In this document: piece after piece, positions 7,042 through 13,786 of the stretch
How the letters are laid out: each line of letters starts with the position of its first letter
How positions within the stretch are numbered: position 1 is the stretch's first letter
Source: Candidatus Parcubacteria bacterium
GTDB lineage: Bacteria > Patescibacteriota > Patescibacteriia > Patescibacteriales > UBA12075
Direction of reading: 5' to 3'
Assembly (NCBI GenBank): GCA_023139655.1
Contig: JAGLNE010000033.1
Span: 1-20,823 of the forward strand
DNA length: 20,823 bases
Notes under the pieces: model-generated
Seen by the model: the letters and a program-made list of their open reading frames with translations, nothing else
The model's database searches: none
What the model was told of the DNA's origin: nothing
Made by a program: the position numbers and the translations under genes

Positions 7042-8037
7042 ATGCAATACGATTTTATTACTGTCGGCGGTTCTACCGAAGACATTACGGTTTTTACCCG
7101 TGAGGGCATAGTCATAGAGAATAAGGATAATATTTTGCAGCAGCGCTTGTTTGCTTTTGAGTACGGCGCTAAATTGCAAGTTGACCAGGCTTATTCAACT
7201 TTTGGCGGCGGGGCCGCGAACGCGGCTGTTTGTTTGGCTAAGCTGGGATTAAAAGGAGCGGCCTTAGTGGCGCTTGGCGAAAATGGACGGGGTGACAGGA
7301 TAATAAAAAATTTCCAAAAAAATAAAGTTGACATTGGTTTAATCCAGCGGATCAAAGATGAAGTAAGCGGTTTTTCCTTTCTCTTGGTCGGCCAGGAGCA
7401 TGAACATGTGGTTTTTTCTAACCGGGCCGCTAATAAAAAAATATCAATTGGAGCTAAAGAGTTGAGAGCTTTGGATTCTGCTAGCTGGGTGTATATGACT
7501 TCATTGTCAGGAAAGTGGCAAGAAGTATTAAAAAATGTATTCAAAACTAAATCCAAGGTGGCTTGGAATCCGGGGCATGTTCAGTTGCACGCTGGTTTTA
7601 AAGTTATTGGCAAGTATTTGAAAAAAACCACTATGCTTTCCGTAAATAAGGATGAAGCGATTGAACTTACAATAACTAACCCCAAATACAAAAAAAAGGA
7701 TAACCGCTGGCTAAATAATGTCCGGAATTTACTTAAGGCAATCCAGGAATGTGGTGTGAAAATTGTGGTTATTACCAAGGGGAAATACGGCGCTGACGCT
7801 TATGACGGGAAAAAATTCTATCATCAGGACATCCTTAAAGAGCGTCGCCGAATGGACACGACCGGAGTTGGTGATGCTTTTGGCTCAACTTTTGTGGCTG
7901 GCTTAGAACTTTTTGACAATGATATTGCTAAAGCAATGTATATGAGTGCCAGAAATACTGCCTCGGTTATTAGTCTACAGGGAGCGCAGAATGGATTGTT
8001 GACTAGGCGGACGATATTGAAAGGGTATAAACGGTAA
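7042..8037 (+). CDS. PfkB-family carbohydrate/nucleoside kinase
   Basis: ATP-dependent kinase of the ribokinase superfamily acting on a sugar or nucleoside; the exact substrate cannot be read from the sequence. From the ATG at 7042 the protein has 331 aa. The N-terminal strand MQYDFITVGGSTEDI is followed by the PfkB motif 1 region FGGGAANAAVCLAKLG (about 54-69). SVNKDEA (about 208-214) and the ATP/anion-hole motif DTTGVGDAFGSTFVAG (about 273-288) with catalytic Asp in GVGD complete the set. In-frame codons reach back to 6877, but that stretch covers the terminator, promoter and repeat, so the start at 7042 is preferred. The gene begins a new transcription unit that may continue to murJ. Confidence 0.9.
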   Translation: MQYDFITVGGSTEDITVFTREGIVIENKDNILQQRLFAFEYGAKLQVDQAYSTFGGGAANAAVCLAKLGLKGAALVALGENGRGDRIIKNFQKNKVDIGLIQRIKDEVSGFSFLLVGQEHEHVVFSNRAANKKISIGAKELRALDSASWVYMTSLSGKWQEVLKNVFKTKSKVAWNPGHVQLHAGFKVIGKYLKKTTMLSVNKDEAIELTITNPKYKKKDNRWLNNVRNLLKAIQECGVKIVVITKGKYGADAYDGKKFYHQDILKERRRMDTTGVGDAFGSTFVAGLELFDNDIAKAMYMSARNTASVISLQGAQNGLLTRRTILKGYKR

Positions 8038-8100
8038 AGGACACAAGAAACAAGACACAAGGATACAAACAAGATACAAATTAAAAATTAAAAACAATTA
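8038..8100. repeat. Word-repeat arm (ACAAGATACAAA), left of the S23 gene
   Basis: Built from ACAAGA/CAAGGATAC words. Bases 8058-8095 are a perfect 38-nt reverse complement of 8531-8568, so the S23 gene lies between matched inverted arms. Confidence 0.8.
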
Positions 8101-8104
8101 ATAT

Positions 8105-8473
8105 ATGGCTAAGGAGGGTATTATATATGACTTGGAAGATAGAACTACAGAATTTGCTAAAAGAGTTATTAGATTATGCAAGGTAATACCGAAAAATACA
8201 ATTAATTTTCCATTAATAGGGCAAAGTGTAAGATCAGCAGGTTCAATTGGTGCTAATTATCGCGAAGCAAATGACGCCCTAGGCAAAAAAGATTTTATTC
8301 ACAAATTAAAAATATCCAGAAAAGAAGCTAAAGAAACCTTACATTGGTTTGAATTAATTGAAGAATCTAATCCTGAATTATCTGTCCGAATGCAAGAATT
8401 AAAACAAGAGAATCGAGAATTAATTAATATTTTATCAGCTATTATCAGAAATAGTACTAAGAAAAATAAATAA
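8105..8473 (+). CDS. S23 four-helix-bundle protein (23S-IVS type)
   Basis: Member of the four-helix-bundle family first found in 23S rRNA intervening sequences and related to the accessory Avd protein of diversity-generating retroelements. The molecular function is unsettled. The 122-aa protein shows the family signature: YDLEDRTTEFAKRVI (about 8-22), QSVRSAGSIGANYREAN (about 40-56), KKDFIHKLKISRKEAKETL (about 61-79) and a final helix. The length is typical. It is not inside an rRNA gene here, and no reverse transcriptase is nearby. It lies between inverted word-repeat arms, which suggests insertion as a cassette. No Shine-Dalgarno sequence is seen before the ATG. Confidence 0.93.
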   Translation: MAKEGIIYDLEDRTTEFAKRVIRLCKVIPKNTINFPLIGQSVRSAGSIGANYREANDALGKKDFIHKLKISRKEAKETLHWFELIEESNPELSVRMQELKQENRELINILSAIIRNSTKKNK

Positions 8474-8610
8474 AGAAACAAGATACAAGAAACAAGATAC
8501 AAACAAATTAAAAGATACAAATTTCAAACAGTTTTTAATTTTTAATTTGTATCTTGTTTGTATCCTTGCGTCTTGTGTCCTTGTGTCTTATGTTTAATAT
8601 TCTTGTATCA
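8474..8610. repeat. Palindromic spacer (ACAAGATACAA words), right of the S23 gene
   Basis: Imperfect palindrome. AAGATACAAGAAACAAG words on the left are mirrored by TTGTATCTTGTTTGTATC words on the right. Its right half (8531-8568) also pairs perfectly with 8058-8095 upstream of the S23 gene. The wording matches the spacers at 16198 and 17957. Confidence 0.8.
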
Positions 8611-8629
8611 TATATTTTGAGTAACAATT

Positions 8630-10273
8630 ATGATAAAACGCTTATTCTCCAGTCCAATCAATAGCATTACGATCGCGGCGCTAGCAGTAGCGCTGTCTTC
8701 GCTTGTCAGCCGGTTTTTGGGGATATTTCGCGACCGGATCCTGGCCGGTGAGTTTGGCGCGGGCGACACTCTGGATATTTATTATACTGCTTTTCGTGTT
8801 CCGGATCTAATTTTTAATCTGTTGGTCCTGGGCGCTCTTTCTGCCGGCTTTATCCCAATATTTGTTAATTTGCTCAGTAGCAAGAAAGCCAAGATAAAAG
8901 ATTTGGTCTCCAGCGCTAAACATAAGGAAGCCTGGTATTTGGCAAATAATATTCTTAATATTTTACTTTTAAGTATTGCGGCTTTATCGGTTTTGGGAAT
9001 TATATTCGCGCCCACCCTGATTAAGATTTTGGCACCCGGATTTTTTCCGGTCAAACAGGCAATAACCGTAGACCTTACCCGGATTATGTTTTTATCGCCG
9101 ATTTTACTTGGGATATCCAGCGTCTTGGGCGGTGTATTACAGTCTTTTAAGCGTTTTTTTATTTATTCTTTGGCGCCAATTTTATATAATATCGGAATTA
9201 TTGTCGGGGCTTTATTTTTTGTGCCTTACTGGGGAATTTATGGCTTGGCCTGGGGCGTGGTCTTAGGCGCCTTACTCCACATGCTTATTCAATTGCCGGC
9301 AGTAATTAAATTAGGGTTTAGATATCGGCCAATAATCAATTTTAAGAATAAGCAAGTGAGAGAAATTGGCCGATTGATGATACCGCGCACTATGAGTCTG
9401 GCCATATCGCAGATCAATTTATTGGTTATTACAATCATCGCCTCTACTTTGGCCAGCGGTTCAATCGCGGTTTTTAATTTTGCCAATAATTTGCAATCTT
9501 TTCCAATCGGAATATTCGGCATATCTTTTGCGGTCGCGGCTTTTCCAACTATTTCCGCGATCGCTTTTGACAAGCCAAAATTAATAAACAATTTTTCTCA
9601 GGTAATCAGGCAAATTCTTTTCTTTGTTGTGCCGGCGACTGTGTTGCTGTTAACTCTTAGGGCGCAGATAATCCGGGTGATTCTTGGTACCGGGCAGTTT
9701 AATTGGGAAGACACCATGCTTACGATCCATACTTTAGGATTTTTTACTTTGTCTTTATTTGCCCAGGCATCAATACCATTATTAGTGCGTATTTTTTATG
9801 CCAGGCATAATTCCATGACCCCTTTTTATATCGGTCTTTTCAGCGCTTTGATTAATTTAGTTTTATCGCTTGCGCTGGTAAGAATGTTGGGCGTAGCCGG
9901 TCTGGCTCTGGCCTTTTCTATTGCCAGTATTATTAATTTTATTATTCTATGGCTGGTTCTTCGTGTTGAGATCGGAAATCTGGATGAAGATCGGATATTA
10001 TTTTCCACTATTAAGTTTTCCGCCGCCGCCTTGGCTGCCGGCATCACTATTCAGGGTATGAAGCTGGTTGTCTGGCCATATATTGATATGACCCGGGTGT
10101 GGGGAGTGTTTACCCAGGGAGCAGTCGCGGGCGTATCCGGGATATTGGTTTATCTGGCTTTTTGCTCACTACTCAAAAGTGAAGAGTTTATTGATTTTTG
10201 GAATTCAATAAAACGGCGTTTGCCTGGGAAAAAGATTACGACAGGTGATCATGGGGAAGCGAGAGGAATATAG
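8630..10273 (+). CDS. murJ: Lipid II flippase MurJ (MviN family)
   Basis: Flips lipid-linked peptidoglycan precursor across the cytoplasmic membrane. The 547-aa protein is hydrophobic throughout, consistent with about 14 membrane helices of the MOP superfamily. The family motif SLVSRFLGIFRDRILAGEFG lies at about residues 23-42 with the conserved Arg residues, then DTLDIYYTAFRVPDLIFNLL at about 46-65. The length fits MurJ, and the hydrophilic tail is short. Its presence indicates that the organism makes peptidoglycan. It stands alone among unrelated genes. The gene is followed by an AT-rich word repeat, a REP-like element and a terminator. Confidence 0.95.
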   Translation: MIKRLFSSPINSITIAALAVALSSLVSRFLGIFRDRILAGEFGAGDTLDIYYTAFRVPDLIFNLLVLGALSAGFIPIFVNLLSSKKAKIKDLVSSAKHKEAWYLANNILNILLLSIAALSVLGIIFAPTLIKILAPGFFPVKQAITVDLTRIMFLSPILLGISSVLGGVLQSFKRFFIYSLAPILYNIGIIVGALFFVPYWGIYGLAWGVVLGALLHMLIQLPAVIKLGFRYRPIINFKNKQVREIGRLMIPRTMSLAISQINLLVITIIASTLASGSIAVFNFANNLQSFPIGIFGISFAVAAFPTISAIAFDKPKLINNFSQVIRQILFFVVPATVLLLTLRAQIIRVILGTGQFNWEDTMLTIHTLGFFTLSLFAQASIPLLVRIFYARHNSMTPFYIGLFSALINLVLSLALVRMLGVAGLALAFSIASIINFIILWLVLRVEIGNLDEDRILFSTIKFSAAALAAGITIQGMKLVVWPYIDMTRVWGVFTQGAVAGVSGILVYLAFCSLLKSEEFIDFWNSIKRRLPGKKITTGDHGEARGI

Positions 10274-10345
10274 ATAATTTTCAATTTTCAATTTTCACCC
10301 AAAGGGCACTTCGCAATTTTCAAACAATGAATTAATTTTTTAATT
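10274..10345. repeat. AT-rich word repeat (TTTTCAATTTTC)
   Basis: Tandem TTTTCAA words after murJ, interrupted by a GC-richer insert (CACCCAAAGGGCACTTCG). Only one arm is evident, so this looks like half of a palindromic spacer. Confidence 0.5.
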
Positions 10346-10376
10346 TTCCAATGTTTTAAAAATAAATAATTTTTTT

Positions 10377-10447
10377 GTCATCCTGAGGAGCGAAGCGACG
10401 AAGGATCTCGTGACTGTCACGGGATTCTTCGCTCCACTCAGAATGAC
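10377..10447 (-). repeat. REP-like palindromic element, copy 2 (inverted)
   Basis: A 71-nt element in the opposite orientation to the copies at 2932 and 11738. It starts GTCATCCTGAGGAGCGAAGC and ends CACTCAGAATGAC. The ends are complementary with one mismatch, so it can fold as a long hairpin. Confidence 0.85.
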
Positions 10448-10453
10448 AAGGAG

Positions 10454-10474
10454 ACCCGCTAATGTGGGTTTTTT
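10454..10474 (+). terminator. Intrinsic terminator after murJ
   Basis: Stem ACCCGC (10454-10459) / GTGGGT (10464-10469), six pairs including one G-T, with loop TAAT. It is followed by TTTTTT and a second T-run (GGTTTTTT). It lies directly after REP-like copy 2 and before the pgk promoter. Confidence 0.7.
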
Positions 10475-10493
10475 GGTTTTTTGGGGTAAAATA

Positions 10494-10502
10494 TGGTATA
10501 AT
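10494..10502 (+). promoter_or_regulatory. Extended -10 promoter of pgk
   Basis: TG-G-TATAAT extended -10 element, part of the 11-mer TATGGTATAAT that is identical to the one at 6910-6920. The predicted start is near 10509, giving a leader of about 50 nt before the ATG at 10559. Confidence 0.6.
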
Positions 10503-10558
10503 ATAGAAGATGTGGATATATATGGACTCATATAAAACTCAAATCCCCATGCAAAATT

Positions 10559-11731
10559 ATGCAAATAAAAACAATTAAAAAATTGCCTAAAATAAGCGGT
10601 CAAGTAGTACTTCTGCGTAGTGATTTTAATGTACCAATTGAACATGGAATAATAAAAGATGATTTTAAAATCAGAAAAGCTTTGCCCACGCTTAATTATT
10701 TAATAAATAATGGGGCAAAAGTTGTGATATTGACTCATCTTGGTCGTCCTAAATCTGCCAAGGATAAGCACGATTTAAGTACTCGGCCGATCGCGGCCAG
10801 GCTTAGTAAGTATTTGCGTAAGACAATTAAACATTTGGATGTTTGTTATGGATTTGAAGTAGAAAAAATAATAAGAAAAATGAAACCCGGACAGGTAATT
10901 CTGCTGGAAAATATTAGGTTTGAAGCCGGGGAATATAAAAACTCTAAGCGCTTGGCTAAAAAATTAGCCAGTATAGCCACTTATTACGTTAACGACGCTT
11001 TCGGAGTTTCTCACCGGAACCACGCTAGTTTGTCGGCAATTAAAAATTATCTGCCAAGCTTTGCCGGGTTGGTCGTGGCTGAAGAAATCAAGCATTTAAG
11101 GCAAATTTTACAACCAAAAAAGCCATTAATTTCTATGATTGGCGGAGTTAAATTAGCCACTAAAATGCCATTAATTAGGAAATTATCCCGCATTTCGCAT
11201 CGGGTGCTGGTGGGTGGGGGTTTGGCTAATGACTTTTTAGCCGCCCATGGCCTGGAGATTGGCAAGTCAATAAGCGACAAAAAAAGTATTGCCTTAGCTA
11301 AGAGGATACATAATAAAAAAATAATACTACCGCTTGATGTGGTGGTTAGCAGCCGCGTTACAAAATGGCGTGTACGAGTTGTCTCAGTGAATAAAGTAGC
11401 TAAAAACGATTATATTTTCGATATTGGCCCGCAGACGATTAAATTATATGCAAAGCTTATTAAGCAGGCCAAAACCATTTTGTGGAACGGCCCTATGGGC
11501 ATGTTTGAAGATAACCAATATAAACACGGCACTTTGGCGCTGGCCCAGGTGATGGCCGCCCACTCTACGGGTAAGGCCTTTGGTGTGGCTGGCGGCGGCG
11601 AAACCGTGGCGGCGCTTAAGCAGACCAAAATGCTTGAGCACGTGGACTGGGTTTCAACCGGCGGCGGGGCAATGCTTTCGTTTTTAATTGGCGAAAAAAT
11701 GCCCGGGTTAAAAGGATTGTACGTTAAATAG
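10559..11731 (+). CDS. pgk: Phosphoglycerate kinase
   Basis: Converts 1,3-bisphosphoglycerate and ADP to 3-phosphoglycerate and ATP, an ATP-yielding step of glycolysis, in the cytoplasm. The 390-aa protein has the expected motif order: LLRSDFNVP (about 19-27), THLGRPKSA (about 60-68), LLENIRFEAGE (about 115-125), NDAFGVSHRNHAS (about 144-156), a GGVKLATKMPLI segment (about 193-204), WNGPMGMFE (about 308-316) and GVAGGGETVAAL (about 342-353). The GGGET and GGVKLATK forms differ from the common GGGDT and GGAKVSDK but keep the Lys and the Gly loop. It starts a transcription unit behind an extended -10 promoter. eno and gpmI, which act after it, lie about 3-5 kb downstream. Confidence 0.96.
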   Translation: MQIKTIKKLPKISGQVVLLRSDFNVPIEHGIIKDDFKIRKALPTLNYLINNGAKVVILTHLGRPKSAKDKHDLSTRPIAARLSKYLRKTIKHLDVCYGFEVEKIIRKMKPGQVILLENIRFEAGEYKNSKRLAKKLASIATYYVNDAFGVSHRNHASLSAIKNYLPSFAGLVVAEEIKHLRQILQPKKPLISMIGGVKLATKMPLIRKLSRISHRVLVGGGLANDFLAAHGLEIGKSISDKKSIALAKRIHNKKIILPLDVVVSSRVTKWRVRVVSVNKVAKNDYIFDIGPQTIKLYAKLIKQAKTILWNGPMGMFEDNQYKHGTLALAQVMAAHSTGKAFGVAGGGETVAALKQTKMLEHVDWVSTGGGAMLSFLIGEKMPGLKGLYVK

Positions 11732-11737
11732 TTGCTT

Positions 11738-11817
11738 GTCATTCTGATGCCCGCGTAGCGGGAGAAGAATCTCGTCATTTCAGCAATCACGGGATCCTTC
11801 GCTCCGCTCAGGATGAC
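11738..11817 (+). repeat. REP-like palindromic element, copy 3
   Basis: An 80-nt element in the same orientation as copy 1. It has GTCATTCTGA at the left end, a GCCCGCGTAGCGGGA inner hairpin, and TCCGCTCAGGATGAC at the right end. It begins 6 nt after the pgk stop. Its minus-strand translation gives a peptide of the CHPERSEGSRD type, which is common in spurious reading frames of many metagenomic genomes. Confidence 0.85.
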
Positions 11818-11870
11818 ATCCGTTTATTTGTAAATTCGTGAAAAGATTCGTTGATTCGTGGGGAATAAAT

Positions 11871-12455
11871 ATGTTTGAAAAAATCCAAAAAAAGCCAGAC
11901 GATAAGAAAAAGAAAAAACCCATGCCCGGCAACATACCGCGCCGGCCCGTGTCCTTGCCAGCCAAATTTGCCATGTCAGAGGACACAAATAACAGCAAAA
12001 AAAATAAACCGAGCAAGGAATTTGAAAACCGAATGCGGAGTTTATATGAAAAAGGCAAGAAGCGGGGCTTTAGATATTCTGTTATTGGTATAAGCTATTG
12101 TATTATTGTGGCGATTGTTGTATTGTCGCTTGGATATTTTTTAACTAAGGAAATAAAAGAAATCACCAAGCAAGTTTATGATGTTGAGCTGACTCCTTTA
12201 GAAGCTATTTTGGACCCGGGTAATAAAATATGCGATTTGGATTATTGCTGTTTAGCCTCTTTGAAACGTATCCATAAACATAATTATGAAATATACGATA
12301 GGGAAAAGCGTTGCAAGGAAGGGTATGAACGAAAATCACTTGAATGTGAGAATTCACTGGCCTGGTGCGAGCCGATAGAAGGTTTTGTTATTAATAATAA
12401 TGAGAAAATTAACGATAATGATATAAAAATCACTAATCCAGATAATGATATTTAA
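11871..12455 (+). CDS. Unknown membrane-anchored Cys-containing protein
   Basis: Unrecognised 194-aa protein. The ATG at 11871 has GGGG about 8 nt upstream and is preferred to an in-frame GTG at 11838, which lies in an ATTCGTG word repeat. The N-terminal 60 residues are very Lys/Pro-rich and cytoplasmic (KKPDDKKKKKPMPGNIPRRP). One membrane helix follows at about 70-93 (SVIGISYCIIVAIVVLSLGYF). The rest should be outside the membrane. It contains six Cys (CDLDYCC, KRC, LEC, WC) and an Asn/Asp-rich tail, which suggests disulfide bonds or metal binding. It sits between pgk and the secreted fibre genes, so a role in the envelope is likely but unproven. Confidence 0.75.
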   Translation: MFEKIQKKPDDKKKKKPMPGNIPRRPVSLPAKFAMSEDTNNSKKNKPSKEFENRMRSLYEKGKKRGFRYSVIGISYCIIVAIVVLSLGYFLTKEIKEITKQVYDVELTPLEAILDPGNKICDLDYCCLASLKRIHKHNYEIYDREKRCKEGYERKSLECENSLAWCEPIEGFVINNNEKINDNDIKITNPDNDI

Positions 12456-12501
12456 AATAAACAAAAATAATTAATATAAATAACATTAGACTGAAAAAAA
12501 A

Positions 12502-12550
12502 TCAGCGTAAATTCCGCGTTTTGATCCGCGTTAAATCAGCGTAAAGCCGT
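12502..12550. repeat. Word repeat (GCGTAAATTCCGCG)
   Basis: Single-arm stretch of TCAGCGTAAA/TCCGCGTT words, the same vocabulary as the inverted repeat at 6831-6985. The rest of the spacer from 12456 to 12618 is AT-rich, and I see no other signal in it. Confidence 0.5.
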
Positions 12551-12618
12551 GACAGACAATATTTAAGGTTAAAATTTTTTCAAATTTATAAAAATCATTA
12601 TTCAATTATTTTAAACAC

Positions 12619-12927
12619 ATGAAATCAAAATCCGCAATTTATATTTTAGCTTTACTATTTTTTGCCGTAATAATTGTTCTTATTATAATCTACGGCGTTA
12701 TGAAGCCGATTTTTACGCCTGAATTAAAAGTTGAGCGGTCAGAGCAAGTTGAGTTGACAGTAGAAGAAAAAATGCAGGTAATGGAAGACATTAATGAGCG
12801 TATTAACGCGGCCGACACTAGGAGTGAAAAAGAAAAAGCCGCTGACGCGGTTATTGAGATGAAGCAAATGCAAGAGATAAATGACAAGATTAACGCTGGG
12901 CAACCGGATGATGTCTTTGCTGAATAA
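12619..12927 (+). CDS. Small membrane-anchored protein of unknown function
   Basis: 102 aa with an N-terminal membrane helix (about residues 6-26, YILALLFFAVIIVLIIIYGV). A charged helical region of about 70 residues follows with repeated (E/M)-x-I-N-(E/D)-(R/K)-I-N-A words (DINERINAA, EINDKINAG) and high predicted coiled-coil potential. Not recognised. Bitopic topology with the helix outside is likely. It precedes the two secreted fibre-like genes and could be co-transcribed with them. No Shine-Dalgarno sequence is present. Confidence 0.7.
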   Translation: MKSKSAIYILALLFFAVIIVLIIIYGVMKPIFTPELKVERSEQVELTVEEKMQVMEDINERINAADTRSEKEKAADAVIEMKQMQEINDKINAGQPDDVFAE

Positions 12928-12974
12928 TAATTTAATATATATTTAATTATTTATTTTATTAATAAATTTATTGT

Positions 12975-13733
12975 ATGTTTAAACCCAAATTAACACTAAC
13001 AAAATTAATAATCACCATTGTCCTTGCCTTGGGCATGTCTATCTCCTTCCAATCCCTTTTAGCCGCCTGGACCGCGCCCACGGTAGCGCCGCCGGACGAC
13101 AACCTGGCCCAGCCTATAGACACCAGCGCTTCATCACAGGGTAAAGTTGGCGATCTACAAATCGGGGGCAACCTGCTGGTAGACCTCAATACTTTAGCGG
13201 TAGATAGCGTTAATAATAGGGTGGGGGTTGGGACAGATGCTCCTAACTATGAGCTGGATGTAAACGGTGACATCAATTTCATCGGCGACTTGCATCAAAA
13301 CGGAAGCTTAGTCGCTGGCGTACCTTCAGGATTTGTTGGTTTCTTTAACTCAGCATCATGCCCGCCCGGGTGGTCAGAGCTTATTGGCGCAAGAGGAAGG
13401 GCGGTTGTGGGAATGCCTGGCGGAGGAACATTAGCAGGAACAGTTGGGACAGGCCTTAGTGATCAAGGAACACGTGTTATTACAGAGGTTCCTGAACACA
13501 CCCACACAGGCACCACAGATTTTTCTGGTGATCACCGCCATGCTGATCCAAAACCAAGCCATATGAGAGCGGCTGATCTCGATCCTGCGGGTGCTATATG
13601 GGTCGCTCAAGAGCCTGGGTGGACAGGCTGGGCCGGAAATCATAACCATGAACTCGAAATAGCTAGTACAGGCCCTGCCTCTGTTGATGTTACCATGCCT
13701 TATATTCAGCTATTGGTATGTGAAAAGGATTAA
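12975..13733 (+). CDS. Secreted fibre-like protein with tail-collar-like tip
   Basis: Predicted surface protein of 252 aa. A signal peptide or anchor covers about 1-30. The leader motif W32-TAPTVAPPDD-42 is shared with the next protein. A short stalk motif RVGVGTDAPNYELDVNG (82-98) is of the type seen in phage tail fibres and other trimeric beta-stalks. From about 118 a phage-tail-collar-like domain follows: GFVGFFNSASCPPGWSEL (119-136), GARGRAVVGMPGG, PEHTHTG, an NHNHEL segment and a C-terminal MPYIQLLVCEKD. The domain order resembles a fibre with a distal tip. Family level is by motif only; binding partners are unknown. No phage structural genes are nearby, so this looks like a cell-surface protein rather than prophage. 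Confidence 0.75.
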   Translation: MFKPKLTLTKLIITIVLALGMSISFQSLLAAWTAPTVAPPDDNLAQPIDTSASSQGKVGDLQIGGNLLVDLNTLAVDSVNNRVGVGTDAPNYELDVNGDINFIGDLHQNGSLVAGVPSGFVGFFNSASCPPGWSELIGARGRAVVGMPGGGTLAGTVGTGLSDQGTRVITEVPEHTHTGTTDFSGDHRHADPKPSHMRAADLDPAGAIWVAQEPGWTGWAGNHNHELEIASTGPASVDVTMPYIQLLVCEKD

Positions 13734-13786
13734 TATGAAGAAGGTTTTTATTTGATATTTACTTAATAAAATAAGCGAAAAAATTT

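Noticed and set aside
8038..8610. CRISPR-like array in the ACAAGATACAA repeats
   Set aside because: The units are 8-14 nt, irregular and without unique spacers of constant length, and no cas genes are present.
11780..12058. Minus-strand frame with a CHPERSEGSRDC peptide
   Set aside because: It is the translation of REP-like copy 3 plus the antisense of the Lys-rich gene; a known kind of spurious frame.
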